From Bacteroidota bacterium (GTDB lineage: Bacteria; Bacteroidota; Ignavibacteria; Ignavibacteriales; Melioribacteraceae): a DNA stretch of 64,000 bases. Both the position numbers and the translations under genes were made by a program. Location: contig JAMCSN010000131.1 of assembly GCA_023381535.1 (NCBI GenBank), forward strand, positions 49,662 to 113,661, written 5' to 3'. Below, piece after piece: positions 18,484 to 27,774 of the stretch. Position 1 is the first letter of the stretch. The number at the start of each line of letters is the position of its first letter. The notes under the pieces were generated by a model. The model saw nothing but the letters and a program-made list of their open reading frames with translations, did not search any database and had not been told where the DNA came from.

Positions 18484-18804
18484 ATGAAACCAAATACTTT
18501 TACTGACGGAAATTTTGAAACTGAAGTATTGAAGTCGGATGTTCCTGTAATTATCGATTTTTGGGCAGCATGGTGCGGTCCGTGCCGGATGATAGCGCCG
18601 ATTATCGAGGAGTTAGCTGATGAATACCAAGGAAAAGTTAAGGTCGGAAAACTTGACGTTGACGAGAATCAGCAAACGGCAATCAAGTACGGTGTAAGAA
18701 GTATTCCAACAGTTTTATTTTTGAAAGGCGGTCAGGTAAAAGATACAATTATTGGTGCTGTTCCCAAATCAATGTTTGTTGAAAAAATCAGCAAGCTGGT
18801 TTAA
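18484..18804 (+). CDS. trxA: Thioredoxin
   Basis: A cytoplasmic dithiol-disulfide oxidoreductase, 106 residues, reducing protein disulfides with electrons from thioredoxin reductase. It has the classical WCGPC active site (Cys31 and Cys34 in FWAAWCGPCRM), the buried Asp25, the cis-proline in RSIPTVLFL, and the normal thioredoxin length. A GAGGAG ribosome-binding site precedes the ATG. It is separated from the upstream dehydrogenase by the element at 18343-18443 and followed 23 bases later by the propeller protein, with which it may share a transcript. Confidence 0.96.
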   Translation: MKPNTFTDGNFETEVLKSDVPVIIDFWAAWCGPCRMIAPIIEELADEYQGKVKVGKLDVDENQQTAIKYGVRSIPTVLFLKGGQVKDTIIGAVPKSMFVEKISKLV

Positions 18805-18827
18805 GATTTTCCGCCGCTAAATTTCTG

Positions 18828-19811
18828 ATGCGATTTAAATTTTCAATCTTGCTGCTTCTGGTTTTACTGTTTGGTTCCACATCAGCACAGACCGATAAAT
18901 GGAAGTATTTTGATAAAACCAATGGTCTGCCTACCAATCAAATTCGTTGTGTCGTTCAGGATAAAAAAGGCAATTACTGGATTGGAACCTGGGACGACGG
19001 ACTCGTAAAATACGACGGCAAAAAGTTTACTGTATTCAATACCAAAAATTCTAAGCTACCCCACAACAGTATCTATTGTATGTTATTTGACAAAAGAGGG
19101 GAACTGATAATCGGAACTTTTGGCGGCGGTGTTGCAAAATTCGACGGAAGAAAAAAGTGGAAAATTTACAACACCGAAAATTCCGGTTTGCCGAATAACT
19201 GGATTTACAGCTTAGCAATCGACAAGAAAAATGAATTGTGGGTCGGCACTTATTCCGAAGGCTTGGCAATCTTCAACGGGAGGAAGTGGAAGGTCTATAA
19301 TAAATTCAATTCGAAATTACCTGATAATAAGGTAACAGCAATTTATATTGATAAGCATAACAACAAAATAATTGGAACAGCCCGGCATTCCATCTTCATT
19401 CAAAACAATGTATGGAAAACCGAAGCAGAGATGAACATTAATACCTACGAAGATGCGATCTACTGGATTGCACCTTACACCGATGACAAAGTGCTGATGT
19501 GTTATAAATTTGGAAGCGTTGTTATTTTCGATTGGAAGAATTATAAAATTATTAATGAGTCGAATTCTACAATTCCAATTCATGGTTTTTATTCAATTGC
19601 GTCGGATAAAAATAATGTTATATGGGCAGGATCTTTTGGAGACGGTGTGGTTTACCTTGAAGGAGAAAAGTGGAAGCTCTTTGATAAAACTAATTCAGGA
19701 TTAAGAGACAACCTGGTTTTCACTTTGTTTGTTGACTCTCATAATAACAAATGGTTCTGCACTTACAACTCGGGTATTTGTATTTACAATGAGGACGGTG
19801 TTAAACTTTGA
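18828..19811 (+). CDS. Exported two-component-regulator-propeller (Reg_prop) repeat protein
   Basis: A 327-residue protein with a signal peptide ending near STSAQ, then six to seven repeats of about 40-44 residues of the type LPxNxIxxxxxDKKGxxWIGTxxxGLxxYDGKKW. These are Reg_prop blades, which build the sensor beta-propeller of hybrid two-component systems. Here the propeller stands alone, with no histidine kinase, membrane segment or Y_Y_Y domain, so it is probably a periplasmic or surface binding protein. Its ligand is unknown. It follows trxA closely. Function is inferred from repeats only. Confidence 0.85.
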   Translation: MRFKFSILLLLVLLFGSTSAQTDKWKYFDKTNGLPTNQIRCVVQDKKGNYWIGTWDDGLVKYDGKKFTVFNTKNSKLPHNSIYCMLFDKRGELIIGTFGGGVAKFDGRKKWKIYNTENSGLPNNWIYSLAIDKKNELWVGTYSEGLAIFNGRKWKVYNKFNSKLPDNKVTAIYIDKHNNKIIGTARHSIFIQNNVWKTEAEMNINTYEDAIYWIAPYTDDKVLMCYKFGSVVIFDWKNYKIINESNSTIPIHGFYSIASDKNNVIWAGSFGDGVVYLEGEKWKLFDKTNSGLRDNLVFTLFVDSHNNKWFCTYNSGICIYNEDGVKL

Positions 19812-19841
19812 ATGCGTATTTTTTGTAGAGAGAATAATGTC

Positions 19842-19870
19842 TTGACAAAGAGAATGTTGAGTATTAAATT
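19842..19870 (+). promoter_or_regulatory. Possible sigma70-like promoter before a small ORF
   Basis: A perfect TTGACA (19842-19847) is followed after 17 bases by TAAATT (19865-19870, four of six matches to TATAAT). It points toward the small ORF at 19909-20043 and the TonB receptor gene further on. This is a computed-by-eye match only. Confidence 0.3.
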
Positions 19871-19908
19871 CAATTATTAATTAAGGGCAACTCCGAAATA
19901 CTGCAAAA

Positions 19909-20043
19909 ATGAAGAAATTAATTCTTGATTTCGATACCGCATTAACTTATTTTGAATCCAATACGAAAGAAGAAAAGTATATTTCTATCCATCATTTAGA
20001 GCTGATGGAGGAGCCGCCAGTTCCTTTCAAAGTAGGAAAATAA
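19909..20043 (+). CDS. Possible 44-residue small protein
   Basis: An ATG-to-TAA reading frame encoding 44 residues, MKKLILDFDTALTYFESNTK at the start and ending PPVPFKVGK. It lies in the 360-base gap between the propeller protein and the TonB receptor. It has no membrane segment and no signal peptide. Its C-terminal half is acidic then proline-containing (HHLELMEEPPVPF), somewhat like precursor peptides but with no modification enzyme nearby. No Shine-Dalgarno is visible. A possible promoter lies at 19842-19870. It is not recognised and could be a chance ORF. Confidence 0.35.
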   Translation: MKKLILDFDTALTYFESNTKEEKYISIHHLELMEEPPVPFKVGK

Positions 20044-20171
20044 TTTAGGAACTGTTTTAATTTTCGAATCGCTTCACTTCATAAAAGAGGAGGTTATTAT
20101 TGTTAATCTTTGTACAAGTTTTTCAATTCAGCAACCCTTTCTTAAATTAATCAACAAAAAAGGAGTAAAAT
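20044..20171 (+). other. Leader region of the TonB receptor/T9SS operon
   Basis: A 128-base AT-rich stretch upstream of the TonB receptor gene, ending in a good ribosome-binding site (AAAAAAGGAGTAAAAT before the ATG). It contains an AGAGGAGG word not followed by a reading frame. No clear hairpin, terminator or riboswitch is seen. Confidence 0.3.
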
Positions 20172-23100
20172 ATGCATCGAAAGATTTTTTACTTTTTGCT
20201 ATTTCTAGCTCTTTGTCCTGTCTTACTCACCGCAGGTACAAGAGGTAGAATTAAGGGAAAAGTGGTCGATTTGCAGACGGGGGAAGGATTAATTGGAGCT
20301 AACGTTGTTGTAGTAGGAACAACGACCGGAGCCAATACTGATGCAAACGGCGAGTTTCTCTTGCAGAACCTGGAAGCTGGTGTCTATAGCTTAAAAGCTT
20401 CCTATGTAGGCTATAAGTCCATTACTCTCTTGGATGTGAGAGTAAACGCCGATCTTACGGCTTACGTTTCAATTCAGTTGCCGAGCGAAGATATTCAAGT
20501 CGGTACTGTAGAGATAGTTGCTCAGAAACCAATGATTCAAAAAGATGCTACAAACGCTGTGAGGATTACAACGAATGACGACATTCAAGCATTGCCGGTT
20601 CGCGGTGTAAACAGCATCGTTAGTTTGACTGCCGGTGTCGTTGCTCAAAACGGTAACTTGTATATCCGCGGCGGTCGTATGGATGAAGTTGGTTATTATT
20701 TGGAAGGGATTTCGATAACTAACCCATTCGCTGGTGGAAGAGCAGTTACTCTTTCTCAAGATGCAATAGAAGAAATTCAAGTTCAATCCGGCGGTTACAC
20801 AGCTGAGTTTGGTGGTGCAAATGCCGGTATCGTTCGTCAACAGTTGCGTTCTGGTGGTCCGGAAATGAAAGCAAGCTTGGAATGGATCACAGACAATGTT
20901 ACTTTTAAAAGTAAGAACAATGCTTATGACGGTAAGCAACGTTTAGGTGCTAACTGGTGGGGTTACAACGAAACCAGTGCTGTATTAAGCGGTCCTCTCT
21001 TAGATAACAGATTCAAATACTTTTTCAACTTTGATTACACATATTATAGAGATGGTGATCCAGCTCTAAATAGAGATCCCCAACCGTGGCCGGGCGCTAA
21101 TTTAGGAATTATCGGCGATCCATCTTCGGGGGATACTATTAATTTGGTTTACCCTGCTGGTCCGCTAAGAGGAAATCAAAGCCAATATTATACATACACC
21201 GGCACATTCAACATGGACTTCAAACCTGTCTTGTTGAGATTTTCCGGTACATATACTGCTTCGAATAGTGATATAGCAGGGGATGCAGCTAATGGTATCG
21301 GTGGCGGTATTCGCAGCATAAATCAAACGCGTTATGGTAGAAACGAAGGTTCCAACGGAGCTTTCAGCGTTAAATTAACACACGTACTAAGCCAGTCGAT
21401 GTACTATGAATTGTCGGCAGGTTATTATCTCCAAAAAAGAGAAACATTTACTCCTGGTTTAGGAAGTGATTATTGGAGCTACGGCGATAGCGTAGCAAGT
21501 GCAAATCTTGGATGGACAATTCCAAGAACCCCGCTTGATATTAAAAACAAATATATCGGCAGATACGTTGCACCTACATATGACAACATTATGGGTTTTC
21601 GTTTTGCAAGGAACGGTGTAGTTCCTGTTAATTATTCAAAATTGGATCGTCATAATATTTCGTTTAGTGGTGCGTTGTCGTTCTTAATTGGCAAAGCTCA
21701 TTCATTCAAAGTAGGTGGAGATTATACTCAATATACTTTGCGAAACTGGAGTGGTGTTAATACAACTTCTTTAGCAAACAAAGTATATCAGTATCAAGTT
21801 GCAAATCCGAATAGTGATATTAACGCTTACAAGAGACAACTTCTGTTAACCAGTGGTGTTAACAACTACGGTTATGATGTATTTGGAAACTCAAGCGACG
21901 CCGGATTTGACGCTCCGCATAAACCTGTATTTGCTAGCGCTTATATTCAAGATAGAATTGAGTATGAAGATCTTATCATCAATGCTGGTTTGAGATACGA
22001 CTATATTGATATTGACAACAAAATGTTTGTTGATCCGAGCAGACCGGAAGATGGTATTGACAAGACAACCGGTGAAATGATTGCTTCAGGCTGGACAAAA
22101 GTTCCGACATTCAGTGCGGTTAGTCCAAGACTTGGTTTTTCATTCCCGGTTACAGACAAAACTGTATTCCATGCTCAGTACGGTAAGTTCATTCAACAAC
22201 CGGCATTGAGCACAGCTTACAGAGGATATTATAGAATCGGTTTTGAAATAAAAGGCGGATTCTTTATTGCAACACCGGCGGGCGCTAACATTCGTCCTAC
22301 AAGAACCACTCAGTATGAATTAGGATTTACACAACAGCTAACCGACTTCATGTCGTTCGATATTACCGGTTACTATAGAGACATAAGTGACGAAGTTCAG
22401 TACGTCAATCAAGCTGTAAACAAGAGCTCCCCGTTCCAGAACTATAATACTCTTACTAATGGCGACTATGCAACAACAAAAGGTGTTGAGCTCGCCTTGA
22501 ACATGCGTCGTTATGAAAGAGTTGCTGTTAATGCTAACTTGTCCTTCCAGGATGCACGCGGCACCGGTTCGGATCCTTTCTCCAACACAGGTGTTGTTGG
22601 CGCTCCTCTTGATGGTGTTACTGTTTATTATCCAAAATATGTTAGTCCTCTTTCTTACAATCAGTCGATTAGAGGAAACGTTAATGTAGATTATAGATTC
22701 GGTCCGAATGACGGTCCGTCATTCCTTCATGATTTTGGTGTATCTGTTCTCGCAACATTCAACAGCGGTCACCCGTACACATTGGGTACCGGTTCGTTAA
22801 ATGCCGAAACAGATTCGCGTTTCAGATTACCAATTGAAGCGTTGAACTCCTCTATAACACCATCCCAGTTCCAGGTTGATTTGCGTGTTGATAAAACCAT
22901 TCCTTTGTTCGATAAATTATCTCTCAATATTTACGTATTTGTAATTAACCTGTTTGATAACAAGAATATCAATAATGTATTCTTAAGAACCGGTACTCCT
23001 GAGGATGACGGCGTTATTAGTAATCCTGAACTTGCTGCCCAATTGGTCCAAACCTACGGAGCGAGATACGCTGATGTTTACAAGACTCTGCAATTGGATT

Positions 23101-23204
23101 ATCAAGGCGGTTATGGCGGCGGTTCTCTTGGCGGTGCTACCGGCGGCGGTAACTTATACGGTCCTCCAAGACAGATCCGTTTAGGTTTCAGGTTGGAATA
23201 CTAA
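20172..23204 (+). CDS. TonB-dependent receptor-like outer membrane protein with carboxypeptidase-regulatory domain
   Basis: A 1010-residue outer-membrane protein. After a signal peptide (ending near LLTAG) comes a CarboxypepD_reg-like beta-sandwich (RIKGKVVDLQTGEGLIGANV to about residue 110). A plug domain follows (LPVRGVNSIVSLTAGVV, about 139; YIRGGRMDEVGYYLEGI, about 163), then a long beta-barrel ending in FRLEY, whose terminal aromatic fits BAM recognition. It heads a three-gene group with a T9SS cargo and a PorV-like protein. It may import a polymer-derived substrate, or act in T9SS-linked surface assembly. No substrate motif is visible. Confidence 0.88.
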   Translation: MHRKIFYFLLFLALCPVLLTAGTRGRIKGKVVDLQTGEGLIGANVVVVGTTTGANTDANGEFLLQNLEAGVYSLKASYVGYKSITLLDVRVNADLTAYVSIQLPSEDIQVGTVEIVAQKPMIQKDATNAVRITTNDDIQALPVRGVNSIVSLTAGVVAQNGNLYIRGGRMDEVGYYLEGISITNPFAGGRAVTLSQDAIEEIQVQSGGYTAEFGGANAGIVRQQLRSGGPEMKASLEWITDNVTFKSKNNAYDGKQRLGANWWGYNETSAVLSGPLLDNRFKYFFNFDYTYYRDGDPALNRDPQPWPGANLGIIGDPSSGDTINLVYPAGPLRGNQSQYYTYTGTFNMDFKPVLLRFSGTYTASNSDIAGDAANGIGGGIRSINQTRYGRNEGSNGAFSVKLTHVLSQSMYYELSAGYYLQKRETFTPGLGSDYWSYGDSVASANLGWTIPRTPLDIKNKYIGRYVAPTYDNIMGFRFARNGVVPVNYSKLDRHNISFSGALSFLIGKAHSFKVGGDYTQYTLRNWSGVNTTSLANKVYQYQVANPNSDINAYKRQLLLTSGVNNYGYDVFGNSSDAGFDAPHKPVFASAYIQDRIEYEDLIINAGLRYDYIDIDNKMFVDPSRPEDGIDKTTGEMIASGWTKVPTFSAVSPRLGFSFPVTDKTVFHAQYGKFIQQPALSTAYRGYYRIGFEIKGGFFIATPAGANIRPTRTTQYELGFTQQLTDFMSFDITGYYRDISDEVQYVNQAVNKSSPFQNYNTLTNGDYATTKGVELALNMRRYERVAVNANLSFQDARGTGSDPFSNTGVVGAPLDGVTVYYPKYVSPLSYNQSIRGNVNVDYRFGPNDGPSFLHDFGVSVLATFNSGHPYTLGTGSLNAETDSRFRLPIEALNSSITPSQFQVDLRVDKTIPLFDKLSLNIYVFVINLFDNKNINNVFLRTGTPEDDGVISNPELAAQLVQTYGARYADVYKTLQLDYQGGYGGGSLGGATGGGNLYGPPRQIRLGFRLEY

Positions 23205-23238
23205 TTTCAAGTTTTGAAAAACATAACAGGAGTAAAAC

Positions 23239-26200
23239 ATGAATTTAAAATTAATCAGAAATTTTAGCTTAATGCTGTTGCTGGTTGTTTTTTCGGCAGC
23301 GGTGTTTGCTAAAGGAGGCGGTGATAAGAAACCCGCCCCCACTAATGCGCTTGCAGATTCGGTGTCGTGGACTCACTTCAACATAAACAACATATCCACG
23401 TGGTTCCAGAATACCGGTTACTCAGACATCAATCAGAACGGTAACTCAGGTCTTGTGTTTCCGAAAGGAAGCAACAGAACTGCGGCGTTCCAGTCAGGCT
23501 TTTTATGGGGAGGTAAAGTTGACGGGCAGATAAGAGTGGGTGGTGCTGCTTATCGCACGGGAACAGTCCCTGGCAGAATTCTACCAAACGGCACTGCGGA
23601 GGACCCGAAGGCACCTGATGTTCGTATTTACAGAGTAAGGAGAGACTATGCAGATGTTAATGCAGATTTCAGCAGTGAAATAGCTGACGGCGACGGTACT
23701 GATGCAGCAGATGTAAGAAAGCGTTACGATACGGATTGGAAAGCATGGCCTGCCAGCCAAGGCGCACCTTACGAAGATGTTAACGGCGATGGAAAATATG
23801 ATCCTAACATTGATATCCCCGGTGTGCCCGGTTCCGATCAAACGGTTTGGTTTGTTGCAAATGATTTAGATGCATCCCAGACAGATTACTTGTACGGTTC
23901 ATTACCAATGGGTATCGAAGAACAAGTTACTGTATGGGGTTACAATACTACAGGTGCATTAGGCAACATGTTTTTCAGAAAATATACAATCATTAACAAG
24001 AACCTCGATCAAAAACCTTTCACTGAAATGTTTGTAAGTATGTGGAGTGATGTTGACTTAGGTGATGCAGGCGACGACTATGTTGGCTGCGATACTACGC
24101 TAAGCTTGATGTACTTCTACAACGCTAAAGCCGTCGATGCTCAATATTCTCCACTTCCTCCACCAGCGACAGGTTTCGACTTTTTCCAGGGACCAATTGT
24201 TCCTGCTGGGGCAGGCGACCAAGCAATTTACAAAGGGAAGTATAAAACCGGATACAAAAACCTTCCAATGACCGGATTCTACTTTTTCATCAACCCGGAT
24301 CCAGTTTATAGGGATCCAACTCAAGGTGATTATACAAAAGGTACGTTAGGATTTTGGAACTTGTTCCATGGTAAAGTATCTTCAACCGGTGCAGACTTTA
24401 CAGATCCTCACACGGGTGCAAAAACGATGTATCCTCTAGCAGGCGATCCTGTTGCAGGAACCGGTTGGATTGACGGTCAACTCCATCCGCCTGGAGATCG
24501 TCGTGGCGGTATGACCTCCGGTCCATTCGATATGGCTTACGGTGATACTCAGGAAGTTGTAGTAAGCGAAATGTGCGCCGGTGCTGTACCTGGTGTAGAT
24601 AGATTAGGAGCTATTCAATTGTTAAAGTTCTACGATCTACAAGCGCAGTTAGCTTATAATAACTTCTTTAACGTACCAACTCCTCCACCTGCGCCTGTAG
24701 TTACTGCAAGTGCATTCGATAAAGAAATAGTTCTTTCTTGGGGCAGCGATGCAAACGCAGTGGCTAAGACAGAAACTTATTCTAAAGCTGGATTCTCATT
24801 CCAAGGATACAACGTTTATCAATTACCAACTGCAACCGCACAAGCTTCTGAAGCTAAGTTATTAGCGACTTATGATATTGTTGACGGTGTCGGTAAAATT
24901 ATTGACAAACAATTTGATCCGGTTGGCGGCGTTGTTACAGATAAGGTCGTAGAGTTTGGATCGGATTCCGGTATTAAGAGATCATTTACTTTCGACCGTG
25001 ATTTATTCAAAGGCGGGTTACCGCTCTTCAACGGAACCAAATATTTCTTGGCAGTTACCTCTTATGCTTATAATCCGGATCCAAGCGCTGTTCCAAAAGC
25101 ATTGGAAAACACGATTACTGTAATTACTGTCGTTCCACAATTGCCAAATCCTGGCGTTCGTTACTCAGCTAATCCTAACGATGTTATTAACGTACCACAA
25201 ACTGCTGGTACAGGTCAGGGTAATGTAAAAGCTTATGTTGTAGATCCGAGCAAAACGACGGGTCAAACATATAAAGTTACTTTCGTTGATGATCCAAACA
25301 TACCTGGCAGTGTTCTCTGGACGTTGTTAAGAGGCACAACAGTTATGTTGAAAGACCAGACTAATTTAAGCGACGATTGGACCACACAGATTATTGATGG
25401 TCTCATAATTAAAGTTCAAGGTCCGCCTCCTGGTCTTAAGAGAGATGATATGTATAGTTCTGATGACCCATCAACATGGGGGTGGAACTGGGCTAAAGGT
25501 ACAAGAAGACTTACATGGGCTGGTGGTAATGCTTGGGGTTTTGAGTCATTTCAGGGTTCAGTTGGATGGGCGAGCCCGCGATTATTCTTCGGTGACGGTA
25601 ATATGCTTGTTACAGCTGCTGAATGTAAAGATGTAGAATTGAGATTTGCTAAGGTTACAGATAAAACAAAAGATCTTAATCCAGCATTCGATCCGGCTGA
25701 CCCTAACTTATCTTATGGATATCGTTATATGAGAGGTGCAACAAGTGCACCAGCTAAACCGGAATTTGCACCATATATTATCAATAAAACTGGTGGCTAT
25801 TCTTTCCAAGCTTTCGAACAGAATGTCCCGCTATCCGCTTGGAACATTACTGATCCGAAGAATCCGAAACGCCTTGTTGTTGGCTTTTTGGAGAATAACG
25901 CACCTAATGCTTTAGTTGACGGCAAGTACTGGCCTGGTGATTATAACGTGTATGATAACCTTGCAGCTTCCGGTCCAAGAGAATGGCTCTTTATTTTTGA
26001 TGAACCGTACTCAACCACACCCAATGCGACCGATCAGTCAGAATTAATCGGAGGTGATCAAAGAGTAATGTACTGGGCAACGTGGAACAGAAGAGGACAA
26101 GTAGCGTTCTCACCCGGCACTTCCGGTGATGATGTACTGCAGTTGTTTGCAAACAAAGTAATCACAAAGAGTGACGTATTTCAATTCACTGCTCCTTCAG

Positions 26201-26550
26201 TAGTTAATGATCCTAATTTGGCAAAGACGGATGTTCAGAGTATTAACGTCTTCCCGAATCCGTATTACGGTGTTAACTCACAAGAAATTAACAAGTACCA
26301 GAGGTTCGTAACGTTCAGTCATTTACCAAACACTGCAACAATAAGAATCTTCAACTTGGCTGGTCAACTTGTTAGAACATTGCAGAAGAATACACCGGAT
26401 CAATTCTTTAGATGGGATTTACAAAACGATTCTTCGCTACCGGTAGCAAGCGGTTTGTATATCGTTTACATCGATATGCCAGATTTAGGAACTACAAAAA
26501 TCCTGAAGGTTGCTGTTGTTCAAGAGCAACAAGTTCTGGATAAATTCTAA
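23239..26550 (+). CDS. Large secreted protein with T9SS type A sorting domain
   Basis: A 1103-residue exported protein with a signal peptide ending near AVFAK. A calcium-loop-like DVNGDGKYD lies near residue 180. A fibronectin-III-like part (PAPVVTASAFDKEIVLSWGSD) lies near 490. The C-terminal sorting module runs from INVFPNPYYG (about residue 1010) through TIRIFNLAGQLVRTL to GLYIVYIDMP and a lysine-containing final strand. Such modules direct cargo through the type IX system to the surface. The body has no enzyme motif I recognise. A GGAGTAAAAC ribosome-binding site precedes the ATG, and the gene lies 34 bases behind the TonB receptor, so they are probably one operon. Confidence 0.85.
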   Translation: MNLKLIRNFSLMLLLVVFSAAVFAKGGGDKKPAPTNALADSVSWTHFNINNISTWFQNTGYSDINQNGNSGLVFPKGSNRTAAFQSGFLWGGKVDGQIRVGGAAYRTGTVPGRILPNGTAEDPKAPDVRIYRVRRDYADVNADFSSEIADGDGTDAADVRKRYDTDWKAWPASQGAPYEDVNGDGKYDPNIDIPGVPGSDQTVWFVANDLDASQTDYLYGSLPMGIEEQVTVWGYNTTGALGNMFFRKYTIINKNLDQKPFTEMFVSMWSDVDLGDAGDDYVGCDTTLSLMYFYNAKAVDAQYSPLPPPATGFDFFQGPIVPAGAGDQAIYKGKYKTGYKNLPMTGFYFFINPDPVYRDPTQGDYTKGTLGFWNLFHGKVSSTGADFTDPHTGAKTMYPLAGDPVAGTGWIDGQLHPPGDRRGGMTSGPFDMAYGDTQEVVVSEMCAGAVPGVDRLGAIQLLKFYDLQAQLAYNNFFNVPTPPPAPVVTASAFDKEIVLSWGSDANAVAKTETYSKAGFSFQGYNVYQLPTATAQASEAKLLATYDIVDGVGKIIDKQFDPVGGVVTDKVVEFGSDSGIKRSFTFDRDLFKGGLPLFNGTKYFLAVTSYAYNPDPSAVPKALENTITVITVVPQLPNPGVRYSANPNDVINVPQTAGTGQGNVKAYVVDPSKTTGQTYKVTFVDDPNIPGSVLWTLLRGTTVMLKDQTNLSDDWTTQIIDGLIIKVQGPPPGLKRDDMYSSDDPSTWGWNWAKGTRRLTWAGGNAWGFESFQGSVGWASPRLFFGDGNMLVTAAECKDVELRFAKVTDKTKDLNPAFDPADPNLSYGYRYMRGATSAPAKPEFAPYIINKTGGYSFQAFEQNVPLSAWNITDPKNPKRLVVGFLENNAPNALVDGKYWPGDYNVYDNLAASGPREWLFIFDEPYSTTPNATDQSELIGGDQRVMYWATWNRRGQVAFSPGTSGDDVLQLFANKVITKSDVFQFTAPSVVNDPNLAKTDVQSINVFPNPYYGVNSQEINKYQRFVTFSHLPNTATIRIFNLAGQLVRTLQKNTPDQFFRWDLQNDSSLPVASGLYIVYIDMPDLGTTKILKVAVVQEQQVLDKF

Positions 26551-26570
26551 AAAATTGAAGGAGACAGAAA

Positions 26571-27602
26571 ATGAAGAAAATAAATTTAATAGGTTATCTT
26601 CTAATCATAGCTCTCTTCGCCTCCAGTAGCATCTTTGCCAGTGGTGGAAGCAGAAACGGTACGGCAGGTGCCGCCCAGCTTCTAATTCCTGTTGGCGCTC
26701 GCGGAGTGGCGATGTCCGGTTCTTCCCTTGTTGGAGCTACCGGAGTTGAAGCTTTGTATTGGAATCCTGCTAACCTTGCACGAGGAGAATCAAATACAAA
26801 CGTTCTATTTTCGCATATGAATTATATTGCGGATATGAGCGTTGAATACGGCGCAGTATCAACTAACATCGAAGGATTCGGCGCCATTGCATTCACTCTC
26901 AAATCGCTTAACGTTGGATCAATTCCTATAACCACTGTTCAGTATCCTGATGGAACCGGCGCTACATTCGCTCCATCATTTATGACGGTTGGTTTTACAT
27001 ATTCAAGATTGTTGAGCGATAGAATTGCAATTGGTGTTACCGCCAACTTAATAACAGAAAAGTTGGATTTGGTTTCGGCAACCGGATACGGATTCAATGT
27101 TGGTATTTCTTACAAGAACTTAGGAAACGTTGAAGGATTAAACTTTGCAGTTGTTCTAAAGAACTTAGGTCCTTCAATGAAGTATGAAGGTTCCGGTCTT
27201 AATATATTGGCATTAGGCCAGGATCTTTCAAGACCAACTCAATATTATAAGATCGATGCTGCGGCATTCGAACTTCCGTCAACATTAGAGTTAGGTTTGG
27301 GCTACAGTTATAACATCAATGCTAAGAATTCTTTGATGTTCAACGGTGTATTCCAAAACAGTAACTTCTACGGCGACGAATATAAAGTTGGTATGGAATA
27401 CGGTTTCAACAACACGTTCTTTGTAAGAGGCGGATATGATTTCATACCGGAGTTGAGTAAAGAAGCGAATATCTACGGTTTGACCGCTGGTTTCGGTCTT
27501 AATTACAACTTAAGCGGTGTTGACTTGAAATTAGATTACGCTTACAGATCAGTTAAATTCTTTGATGCAAATCATGTATTTACTGTAACGTTCGGATTCT
27601 AA
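26571..27602 (+). CDS. PorV/PorQ-like outer membrane protein
   Basis: A 343-residue outer-membrane beta-barrel protein of the PorV/PorQ (FadL-like) kind. After a signal peptide (ending near SIFAS) comes the family hallmark AAQLLIPVGARGVAMSGSS, then GVEALYWNPANLA. Alternating beta strands follow and the chain ends in VTFGF with a terminal aromatic. PorV carries T9SS cargo from the translocon to the attachment complex. Finding this paralogue directly behind a T9SS cargo gene (20 bases) suggests it serves that cargo. It closes the operon; a strong terminator follows. Confidence 0.85.
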   Translation: MKKINLIGYLLIIALFASSSIFASGGSRNGTAGAAQLLIPVGARGVAMSGSSLVGATGVEALYWNPANLARGESNTNVLFSHMNYIADMSVEYGAVSTNIEGFGAIAFTLKSLNVGSIPITTVQYPDGTGATFAPSFMTVGFTYSRLLSDRIAIGVTANLITEKLDLVSATGYGFNVGISYKNLGNVEGLNFAVVLKNLGPSMKYEGSGLNILALGQDLSRPTQYYKIDAAAFELPSTLELGLGYSYNINAKNSLMFNGVFQNSNFYGDEYKVGMEYGFNNTFFVRGGYDFIPELSKEANIYGLTAGFGLNYNLSGVDLKLDYAYRSVKFFDANHVFTVTFGF

Positions 27603-27627
27603 GTCTGATCCGTTTTCACTTAGTTCA

Positions 27628-27662
27628 CCTGAGCCCTCAATTAGAGGGCTCAGGTTTTTTTA
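27628..27662 (+). terminator. Rho-independent terminator after the PorV-like gene
   Basis: A perfect 11-base stem (CCTGAGCCCTC / GAGGGCTCAGG) with a five-base loop, followed by a run of seven T. It closes the TonB receptor-T9SS cargo-PorV operon. Confidence 0.93.
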
Positions 27663-27774
27663 TTTTAAAATGCGACGTATTTTTGTTTAGTAGAAAATTT
27701 GGTGGTTTGAAAAAGAGAAACAAAATGTTTAAATACATTTCTATAAAATACCAGTACCATTAATGAGGACCTTT

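Noticed and set aside
18828..19811. DNA tandem repeats or minisatellite in this gene
   Set aside because: The repetition is at protein level (propeller blades); the codons differ between units.
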